From positions 6,572,001-6,636,000 of the forward strand of contig OY969087.1 in NCBI GenBank assembly GCA_963697525.1: a DNA stretch of 64,000 nucleotides, read 5' to 3'. The notes under the pieces were generated by a model. That model made no database searches. It was given only the letters and a program-made list of their open reading frames with translations, and was not told the DNA's origin. Below, in pieces: positions 35,174-44,486 of this stretch. Source of the DNA: Bradymonas sp963697525. GTDB taxonomy: Bacteria; Myxococcota_A; Bradymonadia; Bradymonadales; Bradymonadaceae. The translations under genes were made by a program, and so were the position numbers. Positions within the stretch are counted from its first letter, which is position 1, and each line of letters begins with the position of its first letter.

Positions 35174-35380
35174 ATGACGTCTTATCAAGAGAGCGATGCC
35201 GCCAGCCGCCAGGATTCTGCCAAGGGGGCTCGCGGCTGCCTCATCCCGCTCATCGCCGCCACCATCGTGCTGGCGATCGCCGTGACGTTGTTCAGTTGGT
35301 TCGCCGTCGACGGCGACGACGCCGGCACGCCTGCCGCTCCCCCCGCCCGCCACTCGACCACCGGCGACACCGGTGATTAA
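35174..35380 (+). CDS. Small single-pass membrane protein (68 aa)
   Basis: A hydrophilic N-terminus of about 20 residues, one membrane helix (LIPLIAATIVLAIAVTLFSW) and a short Asp/Thr/Pro-rich tail. It begins 18 bp after the RlmJ-like stop, so it is probably in the same transcript. The family is not recognised. The helix and the position make a real gene likely, despite an overlapping shadow frame on the other strand. Confidence 0.6.
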   Translation: MTSYQESDAASRQDSAKGARGCLIPLIAATIVLAIAVTLFSWFAVDGDDAGTPAAPPARHSTTGDTGD

Positions 35381-35398
35381 GGCGGCGCGGGACGTGGT

Positions 35399-36127
35399 TC
35401 AGATCTTGACTTCCATCGACAATCCGAACTCGTAGCGCAGCGTGCTCGTCGACCAATGCTTGGAGAAGGCGACCCCGTCGACGTTGTCGTCGATGGCGAA
35501 AAGGAACAGGCTCTCGTAGCGCACGCCCAGGTCCGCCCGAAGCGACAGGCGGTCGTCGAGCTGCCACAAGCCGCCGACCTGCGGGGCGACGTTGTACCCC
35601 AGCCGCGGCGTGTCCCACACATTGACGCCCTGGTCTTTGAGGTCTTTGATGGCGTTGTGAAACTCGCCGTCGGGGCTGAGGATGGACGGGCCGAGCTGGG
35701 CGCCGAGGATGAGCGCCTTGTTGCCGCCGAAGTGCAGCAACCACTCCGCCTGCACGTACAGGTCGGTCAGTTGACCGAGCTCGTAGGGGTCGATCTGGTC
35801 ATTGTTGCCGTTGGGCTGGTCGGGGATCTCCACGATGGAGTAGCTGCCGTAGTAGCGCAGGCCTCCACCCCAGCGGATATTCTCCGAGGAATTGCGCAGG
35901 TACCAGATTCCCGCCATCATCATATTGTGGGAGTCGTAGGAGTACGACTGGTCCTGCGACGGCGCGACATCTCGCTTCTCGGTGGCGGAGAGGTCACCGT
36001 CTTCGGTGTACACGCCGGCGCCCACGCCGACGAATTGTTGCGCCGAGGCTTGTTGCGCCGAGGCAATGGCGGGCACGGCCAGAATTACACAGACAACGAG
36101 AGCGAACAGACGTTGGTGATTGGTCAT
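35399..36127 (-). CDS. Outer-membrane beta-barrel protein
   Basis: A 242-aa protein with a signal peptide ending near AIASA/QQ. The mature chain has alternating hydrophobic and polar residues typical of barrel strands (IRWGGGLRYYGSYSI, LYVQAEWLLHFGG, ALILGAQLGPSI, LSLRADLGVRYES) and ends in LRYEFGLSMEVKI, with an aromatic/hydrophobic last strand. The size suggests 8-10 strands, as in small OmpW/OmpA-type porins; the substrate is unknown. It stands 82 bp from the next minus-strand gene upstream and has its own possible control region with an inverted repeat. Confidence 0.78.
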   Translation of the reverse strand: MTNHQRLFALVVCVILAVPAIASAQQASAQQFVGVGAGVYTEDGDLSATEKRDVAPSQDQSYSYDSHNMMMAGIWYLRNSSENIRWGGGLRYYGSYSIVEIPDQPNGNNDQIDPYELGQLTDLYVQAEWLLHFGGNKALILGAQLGPSILSPDGEFHNAIKDLKDQGVNVWDTPRLGYNVAPQVGGLWQLDDRLSLRADLGVRYESLFLFAIDDNVDGVAFSKHWSTSTLRYEFGLSMEVKI

Positions 36128-36132
36128 GACTC

Positions 36133-36167
36133 GTACGGCTCGATTCGTTTGATTGGTCTTGCCGTAC
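36133..36167. promoter_or_regulatory. Inverted repeat upstream of the barrel gene
   Basis: GTACGGC (36133-36139) and GCCGTAC (36161-36167) are perfect 7-bp arms with a 21-bp spacer. The outer arm overlaps TATAGT (minus strand, 36166-36171), a -10-like hexamer. This could be an operator, or a hairpin in the leader just before the start codon at 36127. Confidence 0.4.
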
Positions 36168-36209
36168 TATAAACGTGACACGCTGATTGTGCATCCAGAG
36201 TTTTGAGAA

Positions 36210-37769
36210 TTAATCGCGGTTGCACGTCCCGCTGGCCGAGCAGGAAAAGCCGGTGGGGCAATCGGTGTCCGACGAGCAGGTGTCCGCCGAGCAGCTCTGG
36301 GAGTTGTATTCGCCGTTGCGGTCGAGCAGCACGCCCTCGTCGGGTTCCTGGCCGTTTTTCAGACACCACAGCGAAATCTCGCCGACGGTGGGGTCGCCGT
36401 TGTCGTTCCAGTCGAGCTCGCCCGAGGCGCCTTGCAAGTTGATGGACTTGCCCTGCTTGCGAAGCTGCATGCCGTTTTGAGCGTCCTCCTGGGTCGCCAG
36501 AATCTCGTCACCGTCGGACAATTGGCCCATGCCCTTGGCGAGCTCGGGGCCGGTAAAACCGGTGCCGGCGGCGGCCAGGGCGATGGCGTACAGCGCGTCG
36601 TAGGCGTTGGCGACGTATTGGACGTTCTCGGCGTGGTGGTCGGGAAGGGAGTTGTACTTGGACTTGAACGCCTGCCAGGGCGCGTAGGTGGGGTCGCCGC
36701 CGCGCGGGGCGGTGCCCATGACGCGCCCCTCGAGCGCGTCCGATTCGGGCTTGCTGGCCTCGTCGGCGACCCGGCCGGCGTCGGCGAAGACGTACAGCGT
36801 GTCGCTTCCGGACAGGGCCTTGTCGAGCTGACGGGCGATCTGCCAGGACTCCGAGAAGCCCAGGATGACCACGATGTCGGGCGGGGTGCGCTGGGTGGAG
36901 ACCTCGGCGACGACGCCCGAATAATCGGTGCCCTGGCCGGCGCTGGGGTTCTGGTAATTGCGCGTAAAGTAATGGTCCTCGTCGCCGTTGACGATGTCGC
37001 CGGGCAGATATTGGGGCAGCGTGTCGCGCAGTCCCTGGGCATACACGTCGTCGCGCCGGGCGAGAACGACCAGCTTGACCACCGCGCCGCTGCCCTTCTC
37101 CTGTTTTTTCTGGTCGATCAGATCCGAGACCAGCCGCCCCATCGCGAACGCCTGCAAGGCGTCGCTGGGAGTGGTGCGCCACACCAGGTCGTGATCGTCC
37201 AGGTTGGAGATGGGGATCGCCGTGGCCGACGGCGAGACCAACAGCACGTTGTTGGGGATGGCGTATTGGGTGGCGACGTCGACGGTCTGGCTGGAGAAAT
37301 TCGGCCCGATGATGGCGTTGACGGCGGCCTTGTTGACCAGATGGTCGGCGGACTCGAGGGCGACGTCGTCTTTGCCCTGGGTGTCGCAGATGACCAGGCC
37401 AATCTTGTGGTCGTCGACCCCGCCGAGTTGGTTGAAGTCGGTCTGGCCCAGCTTGATGGCGTCGAGCAGGGCGCGGCCGTCGCCGCCCTCGTCTCCGCTC
37501 AGCGGCAGCATCACCCCGATATTGAACGATCCCGGGTCGGTCACCGGCCCCTCGCTCTGCGAGCACGGCCCGCTGTCGGTCTGGTCGAGCAGCGCCTTTC
37601 GCTCGCATAGGTGGTCGGCGGTGCACGTCCAGCCCCGCCCATATTTGGCGACACAGCCGGGCTCGGCCTGACATTCGTCGAGATCGACCAGAACGCTGCA
37701 CGAGCTACACACAACAGCGGCGAGCGCGCCCACGATCGCGGCGGAAAAGAGACGATGGCGCAAAGACAT
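36210..37769 (-). CDS. Type-1 periplasmic binding lipoprotein (ABC branched-chain amino-acid type)
   Basis: A 519-aa lipoprotein with signal ending in a Cys-rich CSSC. A Cys-rich leader (CQAEPGC, CTADHLCE) precedes a periplasmic-binding fold: IGVMLPLSGDEGGDGRALLD, GLVICDTQGKDD, NAIIGPNFSSQTVD and VLLVSPSATAIPIS. These are the hallmarks of LivJ-like proteins. The C-terminus carries another small Cys-rich motif (CSADTCSSDTDCPTGFSC). No ABC permease or ATPase gene is adjacent, so it may work as a receptor rather than a transporter component. Its start region is divergent from the lipoprotein gene at 37931. Confidence 0.85.
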   Translation of the reverse strand: MSLRHRLFSAAIVGALAAVVCSSCSVLVDLDECQAEPGCVAKYGRGWTCTADHLCERKALLDQTDSGPCSQSEGPVTDPGSFNIGVMLPLSGDEGGDGRALLDAIKLGQTDFNQLGGVDDHKIGLVICDTQGKDDVALESADHLVNKAAVNAIIGPNFSSQTVDVATQYAIPNNVLLVSPSATAIPISNLDDHDLVWRTTPSDALQAFAMGRLVSDLIDQKKQEKGSGAVVKLVVLARRDDVYAQGLRDTLPQYLPGDIVNGDEDHYFTRNYQNPSAGQGTDYSGVVAEVSTQRTPPDIVVILGFSESWQIARQLDKALSGSDTLYVFADAGRVADEASKPESDALEGRVMGTAPRGGDPTYAPWQAFKSKYNSLPDHHAENVQYVANAYDALYAIALAAAGTGFTGPELAKGMGQLSDGDEILATQEDAQNGMQLRKQGKSINLQGASGELDWNDNGDPTVGEISLWCLKNGQEPDEGVLLDRNGEYNSQSCSADTCSSDTDCPTGFSCSASGTCNRD

Positions 37770-37849
37770 GCAGACCTCGAAGACACGGCGGGGGGCAGGA
37801 CCACGCGCTCATCATACGAGAAGAACTGCCCCAGACAAAGCCCCCTCGA

Positions 37850-37878
37850 TTGACCGTCAGCGGCCATCTCGATACCAT
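37850..37878 (+). promoter_or_regulatory. Possible promoter of the DUF1501 three-gene unit
   Basis: TTGACC, 17 bp, then TACCAT, about 50 bp before the start of the first lipoprotein. The match to the sigma-70 consensus is good at -35 and fair at -10. Confidence 0.35.
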
Positions 37879-37930
37879 GGGGCCAAGCATCGCAGCAGCG
37901 ACAACCTGACTTGTGTATTTGGAGCCATCC

Positions 37931-39766
37931 ATGTCTCGCCTTTCCGGGCCACTGGCCGGGACAGGAGTGCGGCGCCTCGTGGGCATCCTCGCCCTGGGGG
38001 TTGCTGCAACTGTGCTGGCCGCGGGCTGCCAACAGCAGCCGCAGGATTTCGATCCCACCCACCCAGGCAAGGGCCCCGGCCAGATGGTCGGCAACGATGG
38101 GCCGATCACCGACGGGACGTTTACGGCCGTCGATGACACCCTGCCCCAGGCGCGCCCGGTCGACCTGCCCCAGGACGGCTCGCTGCCCGACTGCGATCAG
38201 GACTGCCAGGATTATTGCGCCGGGCTGGACCTGAAAAACCCGGTCGACCGCGGGCTGTGCCCCAGCCTGTGGGGCGTGGGCCTAAAGACCCAGCCCATCA
38301 ACACCGATGAGGCCTGTCGGCGCCTATTCGCCGACATGATCGGGCGGTTTCCCACCGAAAAGGAGGTCGAGGATACCTGCAAGGGACGCTCGTGGGGCGA
38401 CGTGGTCAACGACTTGATGAGCCGTGACAAGTTCGTCGAGCTCAACCAGCGCTTCTGGGCCGACCGGCTGCTGTACAACAACCAGGCGGTCAGCGTGGTG
38501 CGCATCTTCGACGCCGACGACCTGGTCGGCAAGCTATACCGCGGCGAGATCCCCTACGACGAATTCGCCGCGGTGATCAGCGCCCACCCGGTGCTCACGC
38601 GCCGGTATTCCACCCCCGGAGACCGCGCTGAGGCGCTGTTCTGGCTGTTGATGGGCCGCCCGCCGCTGGGAAGCGAGCGCAGCGACCTGGCCCGGTTGTA
38701 CAAGCTGTGGCACAACGGCTACTACGACGACCCCAGCCTGGGCGCGCGCCTGCCGGATGCCTATATCGAGTACAACTGCGTCGACGACAATGGCAACATC
38801 GACCCGCAGACCAAGGGCGAGTGCACCAGTATCCTGTGGGGCTACCACGAGCTCATCCTCCAACCCGACCTTCGCGCCGAGGGCGACGACCACATCATGT
38901 GGAGCGGGCTGCTGCGCGCCAAAGAGTGGCAGAAGCTCGAGCTTCCGGGGCGCATCCTGTCGCACCAGCGCGAGTTCTGGGAGAAGGTCGTCGACGACGT
39001 CATCGAGCAGTACCTGGGCTACGATCTGGGCCGGCGCGTCCCCCAGGTGCGCCGGGAGTTGGTCGACTATATGCTGCAAAACAACGCCGACATCCGCAGC
39101 CTGCACTACGCGGTGGCGACCTCGGCGGCCTACCTGCAGTCGGCCCAGGTGCCCCAGACGCCCACCCAGATTCGCTGGACCTGGGGGCCGCTCAAGCAGG
39201 TCCACGCCGAGACCTGGCTCAACACCATCGAGCACACCACCGGCGAGAACCTGGGCGACTGTGACCACCGCATCCCCGAGCCCGACAACCTGCTGCGCTC
39301 CGATCGGCTGGGGGCGCAGGCGCTGATCAAGAACTCGCGGTGGCAATTCGACAAGGACGGCAACGTGCGCGACGACTACGCCAAGCTGGCGCGCAGCCTG
39401 GGGGGGTGTCCCAAAAACGACGTGGGCGGGCGGTTTCGCATCGTCAGCATCCTGACCACCGCCCAGCAGCTCAACTTCGTCAACCAGGTGTGCAACCCGT
39501 CGTTCTCCGCCGACCTGCACGGCGTCGATCCCGGGGAACTGCTGCCGGCCGGGGTCGACCCGGATACGGCGGTCGACGGCGACCTGGCCGCCAAGATCGT
39601 CAGCTACCAGACCAAGCGCTTCTTCAGCCGCAAAGCCACCAGCGACGAGATCGACCAGGCCCGCGAGCACGGCGCAGCCTGCGCCCGGCAGGTATGCACC
39701 GCCGAGGAGTTTGCCCGCCCGTCGTGCTTCGCGCTGCTGAGCAGTTCGGAAATGTTGTTTTACTGA
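37931..39766 (+). CDS. Large lipoprotein, first gene of the DUF1501 unit
   Basis: A 611-aa lipoprotein: signal with lipobox VLAAGC near residue 28. The mature chain is mostly helical with conserved-looking motifs MIGRFPTEKEVEDTC, HPVLTRRYSTPGDRAEALFW, LLMGRPPLGSERSD and FNVQLP-like regions. Such lipoproteins commonly stand before DUF1501 genes, where DUF1800 or DUF1549/DUF1553 proteins occur; which of these it is, I could not decide. ATG at 37931 has GGAG 6 bp upstream; a longer in-frame ATG (37913) is less likely. The next gene starts 21 bp on. Probable role: an envelope complex, of unknown activity. Confidence 0.72.
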   Translation: MSRLSGPLAGTGVRRLVGILALGVAATVLAAGCQQQPQDFDPTHPGKGPGQMVGNDGPITDGTFTAVDDTLPQARPVDLPQDGSLPDCDQDCQDYCAGLDLKNPVDRGLCPSLWGVGLKTQPINTDEACRRLFADMIGRFPTEKEVEDTCKGRSWGDVVNDLMSRDKFVELNQRFWADRLLYNNQAVSVVRIFDADDLVGKLYRGEIPYDEFAAVISAHPVLTRRYSTPGDRAEALFWLLMGRPPLGSERSDLARLYKLWHNGYYDDPSLGARLPDAYIEYNCVDDNGNIDPQTKGECTSILWGYHELILQPDLRAEGDDHIMWSGLLRAKEWQKLELPGRILSHQREFWEKVVDDVIEQYLGYDLGRRVPQVRRELVDYMLQNNADIRSLHYAVATSAAYLQSAQVPQTPTQIRWTWGPLKQVHAETWLNTIEHTTGENLGDCDHRIPEPDNLLRSDRLGAQALIKNSRWQFDKDGNVRDDYAKLARSLGGCPKNDVGGRFRIVSILTTAQQLNFVNQVCNPSFSADLHGVDPGELLPAGVDPDTAVDGDLAAKIVSYQTKRFFSRKATSDEIDQAREHGAACARQVCTAEEFARPSCFALLSSSEMLFY

Positions 39767-39787
39767 TTAGCCCCCGAGGACCTCGTC

Positions 39788-41230
39788 ATGAGCGACGACT
39801 ACAAAGATCCGTACGCCCAGTGCGACCCCGAGTCGCAGCCGAAAAAAGGCACCGACCGGCGCACCTTCCTCAAAGGCCTGAGCTTTGCCGCCGCCGGGTT
39901 GAGCCTGCCCATCGTGATGACCTCGCGAAACGCGGTGGCGTCGACCTCGGCGTTCGACTCGGTCAAGCACCTGCTGTACATCCGCATGGCCGGCGGGTTT
40001 CGGTTCACCACCGCCTTCAACGGCGACGTCCACGCCGAGTTCAACCCCTTCGGCACGGCCGACAACGTCGCCGGCGGGACCGAATGGGGCGTGGCCAAAT
40101 TGCTGGCTAACGCCCCCTATTTGGACGGCGACGACGGCCAGCAGCGCCGCGAGCTGGGCATGAAGAGCGTGCCCGAGATCGCCAACCAGATCGCGGTCAT
40201 CCCCTGCGTGGACCACGAGCCGTTCGCCGGGCGCGCCGACGGCAACCACGGCACCGGCCTGGAGCGCTTCCAGAAGGGCTATGTGGGCACGGGCACGAGC
40301 TTCTTTACGATGATCAACTACGGGCTTCGCCAGCGCTACGACGACGCGCGCACCAACGGCAAAATCATCCTGCCGGCGTTCTCGCTGGACGACTCCGGCA
40401 TGGCGGTGGGCGCGGGCCAATACGCCGGCTACCGCCCGCCGGTGCTGCGCGGCGACGGGTTCGACAACTTCGGCTTCGACGCTGCCTCCACGCTGCCGGA
40501 CTGGGCCCAGGACATGGCCAAGAAGAGCGACGAGCGCTTCCGCGACCGCATCCACCAGAGCGACCGCACGCCCATCGAGGCGTATATGCAGACCCGCGAG
40601 GCCACCAAGCAATACAGCGCCGTGTTCAACAGCGACGCCCTCAAGATCCGCAACGGCTCCGACGACAAGATCGACGGCATCAGCAACCGCGAGTTGGAGC
40701 TCATCTTCGGCGACAGCACCGCCGGACGCCGCGTGCGCCTGGCGCTGCGGCTGTTCCACTTCGGCAGCGCCGCCGTCTACCTCAACCAGGGCGGCTACGA
40801 TTACCACTCCGGCGAAGAGGCGGCGCTTCCGGGCACGCTCGAGGAGCTCAACCGCATCATCAGCGGGCTGCCGGTGGCGCTCAAGATGATGCAACACCCC
40901 GACGGGGGCACCTACTGGGACCACACCCTGGTGGCCATGGGAAGCGAGTTCGGCCGTACCACCCACGGCAATAAGTTCAACTCCGCGCGCGGCAGCGACC
41001 ACGGCGGCGACCTGGCCACCCGGTGGATGTCCATGCCGTTTATGGGCGGGCTCATCGACCAGGCCGGCAAAGGCGGGCGCAGCCTGGGCAGTTGCCGGAC
41101 CACCGACCTGAAGGCTCAGGGCAAGGTGTACTCGTACCGCTCGGTGCTCAAGACATTGATGGACGCGCTGGGCTGCGACCACCAGGAGTTCTTCCCGGCC
41201 GACGCACCCTTCGAGGATTTGTTTGCTTGA
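39788..41230 (+). CDS. DUF1501 family Tat-exported protein
   Basis: A 480-aa protein with a twin-arginine signal (DRRTFLKGLSFAAAGLSLP, residues 21-40) and the DUF1501 body: LYIRMAGGFRFTTAF, FRYGLRQRYDD-like segments, MGSEFGRTTHGN and DHGGDL. DUF1501 belongs to the alkaline-phosphatase/sulfatase superfamily, though the metal site is only partly evident here. Export by the Tat path implies folding in the cytoplasm, possibly around a cofactor. It lies in a unit with the preceding lipoprotein and the following CxxCH lipoprotein. The start follows GAGGA by 7 bp. Confidence 0.88.
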   Translation: MSDDYKDPYAQCDPESQPKKGTDRRTFLKGLSFAAAGLSLPIVMTSRNAVASTSAFDSVKHLLYIRMAGGFRFTTAFNGDVHAEFNPFGTADNVAGGTEWGVAKLLANAPYLDGDDGQQRRELGMKSVPEIANQIAVIPCVDHEPFAGRADGNHGTGLERFQKGYVGTGTSFFTMINYGLRQRYDDARTNGKIILPAFSLDDSGMAVGAGQYAGYRPPVLRGDGFDNFGFDAASTLPDWAQDMAKKSDERFRDRIHQSDRTPIEAYMQTREATKQYSAVFNSDALKIRNGSDDKIDGISNRELELIFGDSTAGRRVRLALRLFHFGSAAVYLNQGGYDYHSGEEAALPGTLEELNRIISGLPVALKMMQHPDGGTYWDHTLVAMGSEFGRTTHGNKFNSARGSDHGGDLATRWMSMPFMGGLIDQAGKGGRSLGSCRTTDLKAQGKVYSYRSVLKTLMDALGCDHQEFFPADAPFEDLFA

Positions 41231-41285
41231 GGCCGAAAGTCCCGCGCGAGGCAGTGGAGTTCCAAGGACAGCAACCACGATACCT

Positions 41286-42653
41286 ATGAACACAACACGC
41301 AAGCTCATCTTGGTCGTATTGGCAGCGCTGCTTGTCGCTGCCTGCGGCCAACAGCCCACCGCCAAAGAAGTGCTGGGCTCGAAGATCGACTTTACGCCCG
41401 ACCGGCCGTCGAGCGCGGGCGACAAGCAGGTCGAGGCGTACACCGGCGACGACCCCACCGTGCTCGAGGCCCAGGAGCGCTTTCACACCGGCCTGGACCT
41501 GCACAGCAAGGTCATCTACCGCACGTGCACCCCCAACGGCGGGGTCTGCCACAACCAAAAGGAGTATCCCGACCTGCACACGCCGGCGAACTTCTTTAGC
41601 ACCGTGGGCGCGCCGTGCAACGTCCAGCCCGGCGAGTGGCAGGCGGTCTACGATCGCTGTGAGCGGCCCGGCGACCGGTTCAAATTCGCCGACGAGGACT
41701 TCCACGAGGTCGAGATCGGCTGGCTGGAGTACATCCCCGGCGACCCGGTCGACTACAGTGACGACAATATGCCCGACGCCGGCTCGGTGGGCCTGCATAT
41801 CTACCTGCACGACCCCATCCCCACCGATCGCAAGGAGCTGTGGGGCACCGGGGAGTTCATCCGCACCTTCGTCAATGGCGGCAAGGTCCAGGATCTGGCG
41901 TTTGCCAACTTCCGCACCCACTGGTGGGTCCTCGACGGCGGCAAGCAGTTGATGGCCGAGGTGCGCGACTATCAGGTCGACCAGGTCAACGAGTTGATGT
42001 CGGTGGGCATCGTGCAGGGGGACATGAACCGCAACGGCACCTACGGCGCCCGCGAGGCGACGCCGGTGTCGCTGCTCACCCCCGGCCATCCCGAGAAGAG
42101 CTATATCATCGGCCGGCTGCGCGGGCATATGATGGGCGAGACGGTGCCCGGCTCGCGCATGCCCCTGGCCAACCAGCCGCTGTCCATCTCCGAGATGCTG
42201 GCGCTGTATTGCTTCGTCGAGGGGCTCGACCCCGACGCCAAAACCCCGCCCGACGGCACCGAGCCCATCGACTATAAGAATTGCTCGTACAGCGACGACC
42301 CCGAGAGCCTCAACCTGCTGGGCGAAGGGGTGACCTGGTCGGGGCGCGTCTCCCATATCCTGGAGGCCAACTGCGGCGGCTGCCACGGCGGCACCAGTCC
42401 GGCCGCCGGGCTCAACCTGATCGACGATCAGGCTTACACCACCTTGTTGGGAGCCTCGACCCAGAAGCCCGACGTGAACTTCATCGAGCCCGGCCAGCCC
42501 GACCAGAGCTACCTGTGGCTCAAGATCAACGCCGACGAGTCCATCGTGGGAAGCGCGATGCCCATCGACCCGCTCAACGGCCAGCGCACGCTGAGCGATT
42601 CGGAGTTGGCCGACATCAAGACGTGGATTGAAAACGGCGCGATGGACGAGTGA
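41286..42653 (+). CDS. Lipoprotein with a c-type-cytochrome-like CxxCH motif
   Basis: A 455-aa lipoprotein (lipobox LLVAAC). Near the C-terminus it has a heme-binding motif CGGCHG, in the context of a planctomycete-type cytochrome domain: LEANCGGCHGG, then a conserved MPID-like Met and an IKTWIENGAMDE helix. A second cysteine site, CTPNGGVCHN near residue 82, is a looser match. The start at 41286 gives a proper signal peptide. It is the last gene of the DUF1501 unit (55 bp gap). Electron transfer in the periplasm is likely, but a structural role cannot be excluded. Confidence 0.8.
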   Translation: MNTTRKLILVVLAALLVAACGQQPTAKEVLGSKIDFTPDRPSSAGDKQVEAYTGDDPTVLEAQERFHTGLDLHSKVIYRTCTPNGGVCHNQKEYPDLHTPANFFSTVGAPCNVQPGEWQAVYDRCERPGDRFKFADEDFHEVEIGWLEYIPGDPVDYSDDNMPDAGSVGLHIYLHDPIPTDRKELWGTGEFIRTFVNGGKVQDLAFANFRTHWWVLDGGKQLMAEVRDYQVDQVNELMSVGIVQGDMNRNGTYGAREATPVSLLTPGHPEKSYIIGRLRGHMMGETVPGSRMPLANQPLSISEMLALYCFVEGLDPDAKTPPDGTEPIDYKNCSYSDDPESLNLLGEGVTWSGRVSHILEANCGGCHGGTSPAAGLNLIDDQAYTTLLGASTQKPDVNFIEPGQPDQSYLWLKINADESIVGSAMPIDPLNGQRTLSDSELADIKTWIENGAMDE

Positions 42654-42669
42654 CCCGCGCCGCCGGTGC

Positions 42670-44295
42670 TTACGCGGTGGGGCGGGCCGACGTGGACTCG
42701 TCGGGCGTCGGTTGGGTCTCGGTGTTGTCGCCGTCGGCGCTGCGCGCCTCGGCGGCGGTGGGGAGTTCGACGACGAAGCGCGCTCCGCCCCACTCGCTCT
42801 CGTCGGCGCGGATCTGGCCGTTGTGCTGCTTGACGATCTGCGAACACAACCACAGACCGATCCCCGTGCCCCCGATGCCCGAGCCGTCCTTGGTGGAGAA
42901 AAACGGCTCGAAGATGCGCTCGCGAAGTTGGGGGGCGATGCCGCCGCCGTTGTCGGCCACCGTGACCACCACCCGATCATCCCGACGCAACGCGCGTATC
43001 TTCACCCGGCCCTGCTCCGACTCCACGGCCGCCTCGTAGGCGTTGAGCACCAGGTTGACGAGCACCTGGACGAGGTTGCTGCGCGAGCCGATGACGAACA
43101 GGCCGGGGGCGGCGTCGAATTCGACGCGCACGTCGTTGCGGATCTTGGGCTCGACGATGCTCATCGCCTCGTCGACGGCTTCGGACAGGTCGAAGCAGGC
43201 CAGCTGCTGCTTGTCCTTGCCGGCATACCCGGACAGGTTCTCGGCGAGCTTGGCCAGGCGGTCGACCGAGCGGTCGGCGGCCTGCAGGTGGCGGGTCATG
43301 TCGCCCTCGCTGCGCGCGGCGGCCACCTGCAATTGCAGCTTGGCCACGGCGATGGCGTTGCGAATCTCGTGGGCAGTGCTGCCGGCGAGCATGCCCAGCG
43401 TGGCCAGCTTGTCGTAGTGCGCCAGGGTGCGCACTTGTTCGAGGCGCTCGCGATCTTCGCGGATCTTCAGCACCGCGAACACCACCGCCCCCAACACCAG
43501 GATGCCCAAGATCCCCGCCGTGGAGTACAGCAGGACACTGGCCCCATGGCGCACCTGCGGGGCGATCTCGGCGCGCGCGGCGGCGACGTTGACGTGCCAG
43601 CTCGTCGCCGGCACCGGCGCCTGCCCGGTGACCCAGCCGTCGGTGAATTTGGACGGATGCGACGTCCCCCCCTCCAGCAAGACGTTGCCGGCGCTGTCGA
43701 CCAGGGCCACGTGAGACGTCTGCGCCTCGGTGAGTTGATGGAAGACGTCGCTGACCAACTTGTCCAACTCGACATCGGCGGCCAACACGTACCCATGCTC
43801 CATGGGCGCGGTCACCAGCACCGCGCCATGGTGCTTCAGGCACTGCCGACACAGCGAAAATCCATGGTCCACGTGCGCCTTCCAGGTTTGTTCGGCGTGG
43901 GCGCGGATATCCGCCGTCGTCGCCTTGGAGACGCGGGGGTCGACGGCGACCACCTCGCCGTCGGCGCGACGGATCATCAGGGTGACCCCCATCTTCGGGT
44001 CCGAGGAGTGGCCCACGTCGAGCAGCAAGCGGTTCAGCTTGGCGGGAGAATGGGCGTCGGCGACCGCGTCGTCATCGACCTGGGCCGCCGAGGTCGCCAG
44101 CCGAACTTCGAGGTCGGAGAGTCGCCCGGAGATGCGCGCCGCCGCCTGCTCGGCGAGCACGTTCTGCTGGGCCTTGAACAACTCCACGGTCTGGTCTTCG
44201 ACGTGCTTGGGCCCGACCACCAGCAACACCGCCGTAAGGGCGACGCCAGCCAGCAGCAGCAGACCCATGATGACCGATAAGTTGCGCGTGGACAT
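42670..44295 (-). CDS. Sensor histidine kinase with periplasmic sensing domain
   Basis: A 541-aa kinase. N-terminal membrane helix, a periplasmic domain of about 230 residues (Cache-like: MIRRADGEVVAVDPRVS, LCRQCLKHHGAVLVTAPM, SSGNVLLEGG-like), and a second helix (LYSTAGILGILVLGAVVFA). Then HisKA with STAHEIRNAI and HATPase with NLVLNAYE, VADNGGGIAP and FFSTKDGSGIGGTGIGL. The C-terminus is a short acidic/Thr-rich tail. A CxxC pair in the sensor (CRQC) could bind a metal. No response regulator gene lies beside it, so it probably signals to a distant partner. It is divergent from the acyltransferase gene. Confidence 0.9.
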   Translation of the reverse strand: MSTRNLSVIMGLLLLAGVALTAVLLVVGPKHVEDQTVELFKAQQNVLAEQAAARISGRLSDLEVRLATSAAQVDDDAVADAHSPAKLNRLLLDVGHSSDPKMGVTLMIRRADGEVVAVDPRVSKATTADIRAHAEQTWKAHVDHGFSLCRQCLKHHGAVLVTAPMEHGYVLAADVELDKLVSDVFHQLTEAQTSHVALVDSAGNVLLEGGTSHPSKFTDGWVTGQAPVPATSWHVNVAAARAEIAPQVRHGASVLLYSTAGILGILVLGAVVFAVLKIREDRERLEQVRTLAHYDKLATLGMLAGSTAHEIRNAIAVAKLQLQVAAARSEGDMTRHLQAADRSVDRLAKLAENLSGYAGKDKQQLACFDLSEAVDEAMSIVEPKIRNDVRVEFDAAPGLFVIGSRSNLVQVLVNLVLNAYEAAVESEQGRVKIRALRRDDRVVVTVADNGGGIAPQLRERIFEPFFSTKDGSGIGGTGIGLWLCSQIVKQHNGQIRADESEWGGARFVVELPTAAEARSADGDNTETQPTPDESTSARPTA

Positions 44296-44393
44296 ATGTT
44301 ACTCCCAGAAGACGAGCGTGACGGCCGCCCGTAGTTAACAAGACGACTCGCCGCTCACCTATTCCCTCGCCAAACAGCCGCGCGTGTTGTGGA

Positions 44394-44423
44394 CTGACGG
44401 CTCGGTGCACACATTGGTATAAG
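44394..44423 (+). promoter_or_regulatory. Possible promoter of the acyltransferase gene
   Basis: CTGACG, 18 bp, then TATAAG, in the divergent region between the histidine kinase and the acyltransferase. Both hexamers match the sigma-70 consensus in four or five positions. Confidence 0.35.
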
Positions 44424-44479
44424 GCCCTTGTAACGCCACTGTAGGGCCATTTAAACGCCACCGCAAACGCAAAGCGTTT
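44423..44479. promoter_or_regulatory. Cluster of inverted and direct repeats before the acyltransferase gene
   Basis: GGCCCT (44423) and AGGGCC (44443) form an inverted pair. AACGCCAC occurs twice, 22 bp apart (44432, 44454), two helical turns. AAACGC-AAA-GCGTTT (44465-44479) is a perfect hairpin ending 7 bp before the start codon, where the ribosome site should be. The set looks like a regulator-binding region or an RNA switch of translation. Confidence 0.4.
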
Positions 44480-44486
44480 CTGATCT

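Noticed and set aside
36210..37769. ABC importer operon for branched-chain amino acids
   Set aside because: Only the binding protein is present. No permease or ATPase genes are adjacent on either side.
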